From NCBI GenBank assembly GCA_019155185.1, contig CM032797.1, positions 19,458,173-19,522,172 on the forward strand: 64,000 bases of DNA, read 5' to 3'. Made by a program: the position numbers and the translations under genes. Below are positions 1-19,625 of the stretch, piece by piece. The notes beneath the pieces are model-generated. The model did no database searches. It was not told the origin of the DNA and saw only the letters and a program-made list of their open reading frames with translations. The stretch is from Beaufortia kweichowensis. Lineage: Eukaryota; Chordata; Actinopteri; Cypriniformes; Gastromyzontidae. Position 1 is the stretch's first letter. The number at the start of each line of letters is the position of its first letter.

Positions 1-180
1 CAGAGACACACACACACACACACAGACACACACACACACACACAGACACACACACACACAGAGACACACACACACAGACACACACACACACAGACACACA
101 CAGACACACACACACACACACAGAGACACACACACACACACACACAGACACACACACACAGACACACACACAAACACACA

Positions 181-273
<93 letters not shown>

Positions 274-312
274 ACACAGACACACACACAGACACACACA
301 CACACACACAGA

Positions 313-349
<37 letters not shown>

Positions 350-367
350 ACACACACACACACACAG

Positions 368-438
<71 letters not shown>

Positions 439-456
439 CACACACACACACACACA

Positions 457-521
<65 letters not shown>

Positions 522-552
522 ACACACACACAGACACACACACACACACACA
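1..552. repeat. (CA)n microsatellite with CAGA interruptions
   Basis: The first 552 bases are an almost pure CA dinucleotide tract broken by GA steps (units such as CACAGACACA). The block continues off the left edge of the window. It lies upstream of the first recognisable ptprm exon, so it is probably intronic. Confidence 0.95.
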
Positions 553-1507
553 GATCTCTTGTCCTAATTACAGAGATAATGTGGTTGTTTTGTTTCTTGA
601 ATATAATCCCAGAGGAGGTGCAGGTTTCAGCTGTAATGATGTAGTAGAGGATTATATTCTCCTCACTGGATGAATCTCTCAGAAGCGTCTCGCTGGTTTT
701 CATACTGTAAAGTGACGTTTGTAATCATGTTGTCATAGATGTTGTGCAGATGTTTTTTTCTGGATGAAGGTTATTAGCAGTTGATTATATTTTAATATAA
801 TAAGGCGTCACTGGTTCTGATGCAGTATGTGTGAGGTCAGAGGTCACACAGATAACCTGCTGATCGATGATTAATTTGTGTGTGATCTTATAAAAGACAT
901 ACTGTAGTTCTTTGAAATGGTATAAAACCTCATGAAGCCAACACAAATACAAAGATTATTTTACAGACTAGATTAGTTGGAATATTGGTTCTTTCATCAT
1001 CATCATCATCATCATCATCAGGGACAAATCTAACCGTCAGTGACCAGATATAGTTTTTTTAATCAGACTCGACTATTACAGACACATTACTTGTGTTAAA
1101 GCCTTATTTAGTTTATCACAGATATCATAATAAACCTTCAGCTGCAGTCATGAGCATCTGTGTATAGTTTGAGAATGAATGCTGTTTATCTGTAGATTCA
1201 TGATGAATAATGTTCATGATCACTGTATCTCAGATTCACATGAATGAAATGTGTTTAGATTTAAAATGTTTGAGATGAAAGGTTAATGTGTTGAAACACG
1301 CTGTGACATGTTTATTTTAGCACAGAGACAGTCAAATAATTCTCAATTGACTTAAATAATAATGTTTCAATTCCCTGTGTGTCCTGTTTAATTGCTAAAC
1401 TGGTTTGTAAGAAGACATGTTTTGTTCTTCAATAAAAGTAGTGATGTAATGTTTGTTGTTGTGATATTGTAGTATCTGATGGAGATGTGTGTGTTGTGTG
1501 ATATCAG
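553..1507. other. Non-coding stretch, probably ptprm intron
   Basis: No exon was recognised between the microsatellite and the splice acceptor at 1,507. It contains a short (ATC)n tract at about 995-1,020 and otherwise AT-rich unique sequence. As the next exon begins in phase 0 inside the first phosphatase domain, this is most likely intron. Confidence 0.6.
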
Positions 1508-7539
<6,032 letters not shown>

Positions 7540-7549
7540 CACAACAGAC

Positions 7550-8292
<743 letters not shown>

Positions 8293-9102
8293 ACAGTCAG
8301 CTTGTATATCTTTACATTTATCCAGTTGTGATGCATCATGAAAACTTCAGTTTATCTCCATCATGACGTTCTGCTTTAGTTCGTGACTTCATGCAGCAGC
8401 TGTACAGAAGGTGTTTTATGTTTATATGAACTGATGTGGATGATCTCACTGAACTGCAGTGAAGGATGTGATAAATTCATTTAAATACTGATAGTTCACG
8501 TTTGGGAGGTTATGTGACACATGCCTGTTTATAAGACTCGTCCAGTGATCGTCATTTGATGAATTACAGCTGTCGTCATCTCTAGAAAATGTACAGAAAT
8601 GAATCTAAACGAAATTGAATTGTATCAGTCCTGATGTTAATTTATATCATCATCATCATCATCCTACAGTATGAGTGTGTTTGTACAGAAGAGAATAACA
8701 GACAGCACAGATGAGAGCTGCTTTATCTTGTTTTCTACAGATTACTGTGTCACAGCTGTTGTGTTGAATATATGCTCATATGGGTTTCTATGTCCTGTAA
8801 ATTGACTTCATATACCATAATATACAAAGAAATGATGTAATGATCATGGCGTCATCATTAACGATCCAAAGCTTTCTGTCTTTCTTTGTTTCTTTCGATT
8901 TTCTTAAGTCATTTATTTCATTTTTTACACATACTGTATGTTTTAAATAGTTTTTTGTTTATACTGTAAATATGAAGTCTTGTGTGATATTTATTCAGGA
9001 CAATCATACAGTGATGAGTTTAAAGGTTTAATCAGTCCAAACATTTCTGAGTTCATATTGTTTGAAGAAATAATGTAGATGATCAAATATATTGTATGGA
9101 TC

Positions 9103-9108
9103 ATTAAA
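9103..9108 (+). promoter_or_regulatory. Candidate polyadenylation signal ATTAAA for ptprm
   Basis: ATTAAA followed within about 20 bases by a GTTGTTT stretch. It is the best-placed hexamer between the stop codon and the nop9 promoter, though other A-rich hexamers exist. Confidence 0.35.
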
Positions 9109-9130
9109 TGCCTTGTTGTTTATAACCCCT

Positions 9131-10080
9131 CAGAGAACTGTGTGTTTGTGAGTGATTCATTTCACTATGATCTTTCACATGTCAATCAGTCAATATTAAA
9201 GATACCAAAGTTATATTTTCACAGAATTTGATGTAGGACATTATGTTTTATTTTATGACAGAGCATTATGTAGGATTATTTTATAGTAAATTACAAAAAA
9301 TGACTTTAGCTGGGTTTTCACATATAAACTCGTTATAAACAAATTAAATTCAGTAAATTCAACATTATTTGGCCAACAGCAATTTTGTAATTGCTAAATA
9401 AACTTGAAATTCTTTCTTTCCCCTTCTGAAATAGTTTTTGTTACCTGCACATCTCTAATGTGACATATAAGATCAGCTTTGGTGATATTTATTTCATTGG
9501 TGCATGTAAAATAAATTTTAAAACAATTGACTAAAGTGAAAGTGGGCCTGATTTTGTTCTGTCTTTAGCTGGACATGAGAACCCGAGCTGCTTCTTTACA
9601 CACCTTTAATAGGGATTGTAAACTTTGTAAAGCACTTCTCAGTACTATTGTTGATGTGTCGCTTCATTGTCTCCTAATATCTGTAAGTTGCTTTGGATAA
9701 AAGCGTCAGATAAATGACTAAATGACTAAATGACTAAATGTAAATGTAAATGTTTCAAACATCCGCACAACCAGTAGATGTCATCATACAATATTACCAC
9801 TAGATGTCCTCATAGCACATCATATACAACGTTACAACTTTTACTCAATCTCTTCTCAGGTGTTTTATATTTAGAAGTGATATTTATGGCTTGATCTATG
9901 AACAAACGTTTTCATTGTTCATTTCTATATCATTCAGCAAATATTCAGGATTTTTAAAATCTCATTTATTTGTGACAGTTTTCGGCACTGAACTGAAAAG
10001 CCCAACAGAAATGAAAAAAGTGTGAAATTAAAAGCTAAAGTAATTAGGTTTTTATATTTAAATTATTACATTAAGTTGAC
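9131..10080. other. ptprm-nop9 intergenic region
   Basis: Under 1 kb separates the two genes. It is AT-rich and holds one SINE/LINE-type tail (9,667-9,752). No coding sequence was recognised. Confidence 0.6.
9667..9752 (+). mobile_element. Teleost SINE/LINE 3' tail fragment
   Basis: Contains GTAAGTTGCTTTGGATAAAA followed by a tandemly expanded AAATGACT and AAATGTAAATGT end, the tail common to many fish SINEs and L2-type elements. No tRNA-related head precedes it. Mirror copy at about 59,860-59,950. Confidence 0.75.
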
Positions 10081-10201
10081 CGACACACCGGACTTTTGTT
10101 TTGTTTCTGTGACGCGCGATTCTGTCGCCGCTGTGCTGTGACGTCATTTCACGGCGTCCCCCGTTCCTGTATACACGTGAATCATAATTCAATGTAAACC
10201 G
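10081..10201 (+). promoter_or_regulatory. nop9: nop9 promoter and non-coding first exon
   Basis: A CpG-rich patch in an AT-rich region. It contains a full CRE-type palindrome TGACGTCA at 10,139-10,146 and ends in a good splice donor (ACCG|GTGAGT at 10,201/10,202). The next exon begins at 10,740 after a TTTTAG acceptor and carries the start codon, so this is probably a 5' UTR exon with its core promoter. The mirror copy keeps the CRE at 59,456-59,463. Confidence 0.55.
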
Positions 10202-10761
10202 GTGAGTTTCACATCAAGTTACTTATTTTATGTGTTACTTTATTATAAGTCACGTTTATCAGTGTCTGTTTATTAGACTGATGATGATGCTGATCAGTAT
10301 TTACACTCTTATCAGACTTATTTATCTCATCTACGCGTTTCATTCATTGTCAAAAGTTTCAGATTTTCAGAACTATTAAAATTATTATAGTGTTTTGGAT
10401 ATGTGCCATTATGATCGAGAAACAAAAAGCACTAGTTTTTGCCAGGTAAACAGCATGATAATATTTAAACTATCATGGTATTACTGTATGACACTGGGGA
10501 AGGGAACATTTTGATGACTTTTTTGAGCTATTACATTGATTATTTCTCTGTAACCACATATCAGAAAAATAAGGCTTCTAACCTAACTGTGGTTTAATTA
10601 AAATTCTGTTTTGTGTCATTCATTATCTTTATAAAGGAGGCACAAAAGTGAGTCTAGACACGAGATCTCGCTGTGATATCATGTTCTCTTGTGTTTCTAT
10701 TCACTCAGATAATAACAGAAGCACATGTCTGTGTTTTAGGTGTGAGCTGGTGAAGTGTGTG

Positions 10762-12847
10762 ATGGTTGAGAAGATGGAGGTCAAAGGTCAAACGTATCCT
10801 AAGGGTGAGCAGAAGACACAGAAGAAACGTGCCGCCCAGGGAACCGTCAGCGGCGGTGACGGTAATAATCGTCCAGTGAAGAGACAGAGACTGGACGTGA
10901 TGTCGGTGGGATACTTCCGGCGGGTCAGCGAGCGTTTGAATGTTGGATTTACAGATGATGAAGAAAGAGGTGAAAACAACAAACCAGTTAAAACCTTCTG
11001 CTGCTTTAAACATTCTTACTTAATCATCACATCAAAGACCATTTCACAACTGTACATACACATTTTGCTGTCACAGTCACACATTGTTTACTTTCAAATA
11101 ATCTTAAAGTTCTTGTAACAGATCAGTGTTGCCCATCATAACCAGTTATGATGATCTGGTATTTCATTATTTTTGCCGTTTCCAGCATCTATATTTGATA
11201 AGAGGTGACAGTTGTGACATGAATGCGTCTGTTGTGAATCCTCAGATCTGTTTGTGCAGAACGTTTTATCAGAGGTGAAGGGAAAGGCTAATCTCGTTGC
11301 GATGGATATGACGGGCAGTGTCGCTCTGCAGAAGCTGCTGTCGTTTGCTACGACCGTCCAGGTGGGAGAAGTGCTTGCAGAACTGGGCGGAGACGGCGGC
11401 TCCGAGTTTAAAGGTGTAGCGTGTGATAAGTGTGGAGGTCATGTGATGGAGAGCGCTTTGAGACAGACACACAGGTGGACAGGTGAGATTTACTGCAAAC
11501 ACTCCAGAGTCAAGATGAGTTATTTGAGCTTCACCTTTTCTAAATTAAAAACACTTTGGTTTAATGAAGAGGAAAGCCACGAAGAAGAGAAAGGAGATGT
11601 CAAACAGACAGCAGAAGAGGATTGTGGGATATTGGAGTTTCAGGTGCAGCGTCTGTGTGAAATCGTCAGAGAAAATATTGTGGAATTTATCAAAGATACA
11701 CACGGATCACATGTGCTCCGAACGCTCATACATGTGCTGTCAGGCTGTCTGACTCTCCAACCGTCTGATAATAAACCAGGTAACAAACACACACATGATC
11801 AGAACACAACAGATAAAGTGCTGCTTTCACAATAACCCATGAAAATGAAAATAAAAGAACTATTTGATGTTCTTTAAAGAGTCTCTTGATCATGTGTTTG
11901 GTATTATTTCTTCTGCTTTGTGTTTTTTAATTCACAGAAATCCTACAAACTAGGTTTCCTCTCATAAACGTGTGTTCTTCTCTGTCTCATTCATAACACA
12001 TGAATATTTCCTTTTCTTAAAATAGATAACTCGTGTATAGACTGATATTATTCTGATGTCTGAACTCTATCAACAGGACTTTAGTAAAATATAAACAGAT
12101 GATTCAGTATGTTGAGAATAAATACACTCTGTGAGAATTTATATTTCAAGTTTTGAATTGCTCATCATATATACAGTAAGTTGGTGGTACTGGGGTAGTT
12201 ACTAAATCTGTGGTTCTTACTAAATTAGTTTTTCTTTTTGCCAGCGAAAAAGCAGAAAAAATCTGAAAGTGAGCTGAGAGATTTTGAGATCCGACATCAT
12301 TCTGGTGGGAGTTGAAGGATCTGTCTGAATGTCTGATGGAACACATCAGCGGTAACGTCTGACTTCATGTAAACATCAGTGATGACGAGACTCTGTTCTT
12401 TATCATGTGTTTCTTTACAGCGTGTGTGACGAACTCGAGCGCCAGCGCGACTCTTCAGACTCTACTGACCGTGTGTCACAGGAAGAGACCCGTACTGTGT
12501 AAAAAACTCAACAAAGGCATTATGGGATATCTGACATCACTCAGCTCTGCTCCTGGAGTCAGGTGACGTTTCTTCACATCGCTTCTGTTTCACATGTAAT
12601 GAAAGCATTCGGTGAACTGAACTTTCTGTCGATGTGTCTCGTGTCAGTCCTCTTCTGGTGTTTGTGAAAGACCCGTCCTGCAGTCATCTCATCCAGACCG
12701 TCTTCAGATTCTCTCACAAGTCTTTACTGCGGGACATCTACAAGAATCATCTGAGAGAACAGCTGATGTCTCTGGCCCTTCATCCCATCGCAAACTACAC
12801 CATCCAAACACTGATCGCAGCCTCCAGCGGCATGAGAGTGGTACTTT

Positions 12848-12881
<34 letters not shown>

Positions 12882-14847
12882 GTCTGATTCCAGGAGGTGT
12901 TTGATCGTCTCTCTCTCTCGTCTCTGTAGTTTCTGAAGATCTTCGATGAGTTGATGGAGGGTTTTGAGGCGGTGCTCGCTGCGGATCACATGGGAGTTGT
13001 TGTGCAGCTTGTGGAGAGTTGTGTGCAGTGGGAGGAGAGACAGGAAGTGATGCTGCAGCGCCTCCTACAGGTCTGAATGAATTACAACAATCCGTTTTTA
13101 CTCCTCCTTAGATAAACGCCTCTTCATCATGTGTGAAAGTGTACTAAAGGAAGATAAACAAACTATTTTACCTCCCTGAACATTCTCACCACAAGGACAA
13201 ACTACAGATTGCTTCCAAAGGATTCTTTTTAAATTCTCCTATAGGGACTATTTTATCCAGCGGAAGGAAGACTTTTAGTGATTTTACTTCATGATAGTTG
13301 CATTGAGACATATTTTTAGGCTTTAATATTTGTATTGTGTGGTAACTGATTCTAAACTTTTAGATCATAGTGTATATGTGAAGTTTATCTGTGCAGATTA
13401 TAGAAGGTTGTTTATTATTATAACTGTGTGTTTGTTATCAGGCGTTTCACTGCAGTGAACCATCATCCCGTCACACATCATGTCTGCCTCTGTTTCTGAC
13501 TTTACTGACATATGAAGTGTATTACCAGACAGATCCAGCAGGAGGAGACACTGTCACACAGGTACACAACTCTTACAAACACATTAGTGTTGATATGAAT
13601 GTGACTGTGAATTAAAAATACACAAAGCAGAAGCAATAATAGCCAACAAATGAAGAAGAGATGACTCTTAAGAAGAACATCAAACTGTTATTTTATTTAT
13701 TAATTTTCATGTGTTCATTTATGAGGAATATGAACTGTTATGAATGTGACAATTGTGAAAACACACTTTATCTGACTGTGAGAAATCATGATTTAAACAC
13801 AAACAAATGCTTTATAAACTTTAAAAGAGACTCACATGAGGATTTAAAGCAGCAAATATTGACATCAGATTTGTTTTTTAATTGTAAGCTTGACATTTGC
13901 ATAGAATTATTTCTGTTTACTCAAATATATATACAGAATGCATTAAAACACAGTGAGATCAACAATGTGAAATTTCTCATGATCATGTCTGTACACAGCG
14001 TCCTCTGTCTATATGTTATCACGGCTCTCGACTGGTCCAGGCTTTGGCCGGGTTTAAAGATCGTTCATTACTCATGAAAGGTTTTCACGGCTTGAGCTCG
14101 AGTGATCTGTTGACCCTGGGGACCGACTGTAGGGGCAGTCACGCTCTGCAGGCGCTCCTGACATCAACCAGCGATAAGGGCAGAGGGAAATTCCTCCGAA
14201 AACTGCAGGTAAATCACGTGACGCGGATGCGAATGCAGATGAGAGAAATCCAGACGTGTTGATGAGTGTTTGTTTCAGGAGCTGTACGTTCAGCTGGCCT
14301 GTTCCAGATGTGGCAGTCGTCTGCTGGAGGCCGTGTGGAAGAGCGCCACCATCAGTCAGAGACGGAGCATTGCTGAGGAACTGAGTATGTTTCACATTTA
14401 ACACATGAGATTATATAAAACCTCCAGCTGCACATTCTACAACCAGCATGAGGGATTATGGGTAATATGAGAAACACATTCACAAATGTGAAAAAATACT
14501 CCGGTTTGATGAACTTTTACCTGTGAATTTGACCTGGCCGTATACGCAGGGGTTTGTGTAACTGTCTACTGTGACCGTTGGTGAGATTCTGATTGATTAA
14601 ACGCAGTGCCTGTTCTCATTACATTCTTTATTTTGTTGTGTGACATAAAAGCGTTTGAGTGTTTTCATGTTGTGATGTTATTTCTTTATCAGTTCCCAGT
14701 GAAAGTCAGCTCAGATCTGATCAGTTTGCACGTCACATTTGGGCCAAATTTGATCTGACAAACTTCAAGAATCGTCCGGACGCCTGGCGGGAGGTTCAGA
14801 CGGGAGAGTCGAAGAAGATGAAGATGTTTAGTGAGATTCTGCAGTGA
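10762..14847 (+). CDS. nop9: Nucleolar protein 9 (Pumilio-repeat protein), left copy
   Basis: NOP9 is a nucleolar Puf-like protein that binds pre-18S rRNA near the 3' cleavage site and is needed for 40S assembly. Exons: 10740-10969 (ATG 10,762), 11246-11482, 11570-11779, 12245-12351, 12421-12562, 12648-12840, 12930-13070, 13442-13561, 13999-14208, 14279-14384, 14693-14847. The product would be about 609 residues (human is about 636). Family marks: basic N-terminus, GYFRR, CGGHVMESAL, DTHGSHVLRTLIHVLSG, HPIANYTIQTLI, AFHCSEPSSR, RGSHALQALLTS and CSRCGSRLLEAVW. One defect: at 12,291 a C is missing from a CCC run, shifting the frame in the exon at 12,245; the right copy has the C. The 87-base intron at 11,483-11,569 is stop-free and in frame, so it could be retained. 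Confidence 0.9.
11850..12175 (-). repeat. Interspersed repeat family copy (3' half), nop9 intron
   Basis: Shares long near-identical stretches (for example AACAGGACTTTAGTAAAATA) with 28,880-29,395, and a shorter stretch with 32,330-32,640. It lies in a nop9 intron and is mirrored at about 57,370-57,715. Probably a non-autonomous transposon, but its ends were not defined. Confidence 0.6.
12848..12880 (+). repeat. (ATC)n microsatellite at a nop9 donor
   Basis: Eleven or so ATC units immediately after the donor of the exon ending at 12,840, in a very short (89-base) intron. The mirror copy is at about 56,682-56,711. Confidence 0.85.
13605..13965 (-). repeat. Interspersed repeat family copy (5' half), nop9 intron
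   Basis: Matches 28,880-29,150 (opposite orientation) and 32,400-32,600 (same orientation) through stretches such as GAGGAATATGAACTGTTATG and CATGATTTAAACACAAACAA. A chance open frame runs through it. Mirrored at about 55,640-55,950. Confidence 0.65.
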
Positions 14848-14912
14848 CGCACGTTTATTCATCACTCGACGATTATATTATTACTCATAAAAATGTCAAA
14901 TAGCATTTTTTA

Positions 14913-14918
14913 AATAAA
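14913..14918 (+). promoter_or_regulatory. nop9 polyadenylation signal AATAAA
   Basis: Canonical AATAAA 66 bases after the nop9 stop codon. This gives a short 3' UTR. Confidence 0.6.
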
Positions 14919-17483
14919 AACCTCAGAAATGGTATGACATGAGTTTTCTTGAGAAGTGTAGTATTATTGTCGCGTCGGGTGAAGGTCAGACGGTGGATGG
15001 AGCAGATACGAGTCCAGCTGTTCTCTCTCTCTATCTGTGTGGGGAGCGGCAGCGAGGAGGACCATCACACCATCGGAATCTCTTCAACAGGGCGATGTGA
15101 CATTCAGCTGTAAAATTCTCCTGACCTAGTCAAAACCAAAGAACTGATAGAGACGAATACAAGGACCTGAGAACTTCACATTTAATCTGGAATCTGCACA
15201 GTAGTCTGATTATTCTGTATAAGGGTACTGGTTTACATTTGTCAAACACGAAACAAGACTTTTTTTAATAGTTACGTTTTAGCATCAATCAGAACAAACT
15301 AACCCTGATATGAAACATCCACATGTGATCTTCAAACACTAAACCATGATTCACTACACAAAAAAACATCGTTTTACTTTATTTAACGTTACATTTTTAT
15401 TTTATGTACGTGAGAAATAAAACATGTTTTACAACAGTATAGTTTATAGTAAAACTGGTTGTAAAATGGTTATCAATTTTCAACTACTACACTTTTAACT
15501 CATCATATCCTAAAACACCTTTAAATGAACAGATGTATTGGAGCACAATAGATTCAGTGGTTATTTAATATATTAGCGAGTGTGATTTCTCCAGAGGGTT
15601 TCCTGAAGGTCCGGTCTGATCCTCCCTCATTAGTGTGCACTCATTAGTGAGCTGTTGATGGATAAGGAGGTTAATTTAGTTGTTTGAGAGGTGCAGCTGT
15701 GAACTCTTTACTGGGTGGAATCTCCACAGCTGCTCTCCAGCCCGACTTCATTCACATTTCAACAAGATGATTTTACTCATTACTGCTCATCCTGTGTTTG
15801 TTTACTATTTTAGATGTTCTACATCAAATTGTCCTTCAGTTTCACCCATAATACCAAGATAATCTATCTTATTTATTTTTTTGTTTAAATGCTTAAAAAT
15901 ACAATACAAGAAGCGGTATGAAACATGTTTTTCACTGATGATATTAAGAGTGATTTTTTTTCCATTAATTATTATATTATTCATCTTTATTTCATTTATT
16001 TTTCATTTTGTGTTTTTAAGGATAGAATAAATCTAATATATACATAACCTGCACAAATTTCTTTAAACGTATAATAAAAATTGCTATTGTTACATATTAT
16101 TATCACTATTATTATTATTATTATTCTTATTCTTAGATTTTCAGGGTTTTAATCTGTTGAGGTAGAATCAACTATCTTAAAGTCTTTGCAAGAAGTTTTG
16201 AAGTGATGTATGTGTTATAGTGTGTAATAATAAATTGGTGATGTTTTGACTAGCACTCGTTTCATCTGTTGCTATGGTTACCCCATCACAGCCCTGTATA
16301 AAATGCCATGAGATAAACAATAGCATAGGAAATAATGTGATGAACAGAACTGAAGAGAAATAAATCAAGGAACGTGTAGGAGACAGTGGATGTGTTGAAG
16401 TGTTTATTACTCATCTGCAGCACTTTCTTCTTCTGCGTATCATTAAGACTTCTCTACGCTTTTGTTTTGACTTTGAAAGGATCAAGTCTTAATTTAGGGG
16501 GTCAGAAGACCTCCAGCGTGTCCTGCTGTAATTCACACGCTGCCTCCTCTCATAAGTTTCACTGAGCACGCTTCACATCTTTTAATGTATCTCTCATTCT
16601 GTTTCATATCCTTATTATGAGAACATGTAGAACAGACAGCTGTCTAAAAGATTGTACAAACACACACACAAACTCATGTGAAGGCCGGGAGGCACACATA
16701 CACACAAAACAATAATAAATACATGCGTGTCATTAGGATTATTTGTTTCATAAGAACAGGTCAGAGATGTGTGTTTTTAGATGTGAAGTGTGTGTGTGTG
16801 ATGCTCCTATATCTAACAAAATAAATGATGATGAAAATATTTATATTAATAAACAAGGAATGCTTTAAAAAGAAAAGTTGCTATTGTTAATAGATTTTGC
16901 CTTATTTGAATGTGAATGTAATAAATCTTTATTAACTCCCATTTGAGAGATCAAACATTCCACATTGTTGTATTTTATTAAAGCAGAAGATGAAGGTGAT
17001 GACTTCAGACACTTCTGTCTGTCACATGCATGAATGTATTACACTCTATAATTCAAAACAGAACTTCATAAATTGTAAGTGATGGAAGTATTTAGCGTAA
17101 AGTGCATGAAATCTGTCCACATGCACAAACATTGAGAGAGAAAGAGCCACACGGGACTCTGGAAGGGTGTAAAAGTCATCCATCCATTATTGTTTTGGCA
17201 TGCGCTCCACATCCGAAGGTCATTTCCTTCTTAGATGCGCTCACGGCACAATACACTTCGGTTAGTGCGCTGTTTCTGATGTGTACTTCATCTCACAGGA
17301 AGTCAGATATCTGATTAAAGCCGCTCCATGCGTCCATGTGCAGGCTAAAACTGCAGGCCGTCATGCTCACAATAGAAGGATGCTCACTGTTATTCCAGCT
17401 CAAGACGACTGAATGGAGCTCTGCACCTCCCACCTCTCATGTTAGACGCCACTGATGATTGATGCATGGAAGTTCATTTACAG

Positions 17484-17485
<2 letters not shown>
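14919..17485. other. Intergenic region downstream of nop9
   Basis: AT-rich with simple ATT runs near 16,100. No gene was recognised. A 63-codon frame at 16,177-16,368 (- strand) is identical to one at 53,156-53,347 (+ strand), but only because both lie in the duplicated arms; it resembles nothing I know. Confidence 0.6.
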
Positions 17486-17517
<32 letters not shown>

Positions 17518-17540
17518 CTCTCTCTCTGTGTCTCTCTCTC

Positions 17541-17633
<93 letters not shown>

Positions 17634-17643
17634 GTCTCTCTCT

Positions 17644-17675
<32 letters not shown>
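17486..17675. repeat. (CT)n/(GT)n compound microsatellite
   Basis: CT repeats with TGTCT interruptions followed by a pure GT run. The mirror tract at 51,830-52,049 is longer and purer. Confidence 0.95.
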
Positions 17676-17677
<2 letters not shown>

Positions 17678-18404
17678 CTTACAAGAATTTTAGACCTGGC
17701 TAAAATCTGACTAATTATCCTAACAAACAGGTTTAAACTTTCATTTAAGTAGCTTTTTAACTTTCAGTAAGTCGAGTTTTTTGAAGCACTTTTAACGTTT
17801 ATTAAAAGGTTGTATTTGTTTAGATTAGTTAATGCATTAGAGATTATAATTGAACTCTTATCTGTAGGTCAGTTGGTAAGAGCATGACGCTTCAGCCAAT
17901 TTCTTTCTAACAAAAGTTTTATCTGTTAACATTAGTTATTAATGCACAACGAACTATTATAAACAACTGTATTGACATTAACAAAGATGCTAAAAAATGA
18001 TATTGTTCAAGCTAATGTTAATACAAACTTACTGTGAAATGTCTTTCAGAGTGAATTATTTTCACTGTACATAAATAAACTGTACAGTATTAAACATCAA
18101 ATATTAAAGTTATGGTTAGGGTAATAAATTAAAGGATTATTTGTTAAATATGTTTTGATAAGGGATGAGATTTGTCAGTAATGTGTTTCGCGGTGGATTG
18201 TGGGATTGTCGGTGACGTCACGCTGGAAACACACGGTAAGATCAACAGAGAAAACACATCATTATAAATCATGAATCTACGTCACGATTTAACGCGACTG
18301 TTCACAGATTCAGTAAGTGTTCATCATTTTCCACCTCAACTCTTTTCGTGCTCTTAACACACCAGAGATTTATTCGTTTCAATTCTTTCATTTGGTTTAT
18401 TTTG

Positions 18405-18640
18405 TGGGCAATTTCAGCACGTGACATTTTCAGTCACAACTTAAAATATAAATGATCGCAGAATGTATTTATTGTGAATAGACATCAGTAAAATATCAGT
18501 CTTTACACGAGTTAATGATTTTAAAAAAGCGGAAATATACATGTGTTATGAACTTAATATTGATGAAAACCTTTAATATAAACTTAATTTTGTCATTGTA
18601 AGATTGACATTTGCATGGAATAGTCTTTTAGTTTTCATGA
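18405..18640 (-). repeat. Interspersed repeat family copy (ends only)
   Basis: Carries both end portions of the family seen in the nop9 introns but lacks the middle part. Shared stretches include AAGATTGACATTTGCAT and the GAATGTATTTATTGTGAATA region. Mirrored at about 50,870-51,080. Confidence 0.5.
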
Positions 18641-19550
18641 TGACAGTGTGAAGAGAATCTATCTGAATAATAAAATCTGCTGATGCTGTAATGCGTCTGT
18701 GGATGTTTGTGTTCATAAAGTGTTTCTGTCTATGTGATATATTTCATTTTCTGATCTGTCATTGAAAGGATCATCTCACATCAACACATGTGTTTTCTTC
18801 TCTTTCTGGTGTTACTCATTTTTTTATTATTATTTTATTTTAAGCTTTTTGTAATGATATACAGAACAAAATATTTAAACAATATAGTACAGTACAAAAT
18901 AAATAAATAAAATAAAATACAAAAAGTGAAATGGGCTAACATGGAATTCTGATGTCACTCATGAATGAAACACTAATAGAAACATGAAGTACAACACACA
19001 TTCATTCAGAGAGAGAGAGAACAAATGCAATGAACCATGAGACTTTACTTTTGAACTTCTCAGATAGTCTGTCATCTTCATATCGAGTGTTATGAAGTAT
19101 AATTCTTTCAATATAAAAGTGTGATTTTTGGAATATTAAATGTTCTGCCCTTAAGGATAAAAGCGCTTACATCAGCGTCCCCCATAATGAAAACGCCATG
19201 TCATCCACCTGAAGCTGAATCCAAACACAAGTATAGTCTTTCATCTCAGTAATAACACACCCGCTGACCTCATCACGTAAAAGACTTCACAGCCACCAAT
19301 GAAAAGCAGCCCGTGAGCTTTTGTGTTCTCCACACCGGACGGAAATTTCATTAGAAACCACAGAAACATGACAAAGAGCTCATGATGATCTTTCTGATGA
19401 GATACGACAGCGACTCATAACAGAGATATCAGACACATTGATCAGATAAATCTATTTACTTTCTCTCTCGTGAAACATCACGCTTCTGTTATTGCGCCGT
19501 GAGGAGCAGATCATCACGGATCGGCTGATGAGTTTGTCATGATCCTGTTT

Positions 19551-19625
19551 TGATTGTCTCCTAATATTTGTAAGTTGCTTTGGATAAAAAGCATCAGCTA
19601 AATGACTAAATGTAAATGTAGATGA
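19551..19625 (+). mobile_element. Teleost SINE/LINE 3' tail fragment
   Basis: GTAAGTTGCTTTGGATAAAA followed by AAATGACTAAATGTAAATGT. Mirrored at about 49,900-49,972. Head sequence not recognised. Confidence 0.7.

Noticed and set aside
17865..17900. tRNA gene near the sequence GTCAGTTGGTAAGAGC
   Set aside because: Only the A-box half is present, with no B box or acceptor stem; best seen as a SINE remnant.
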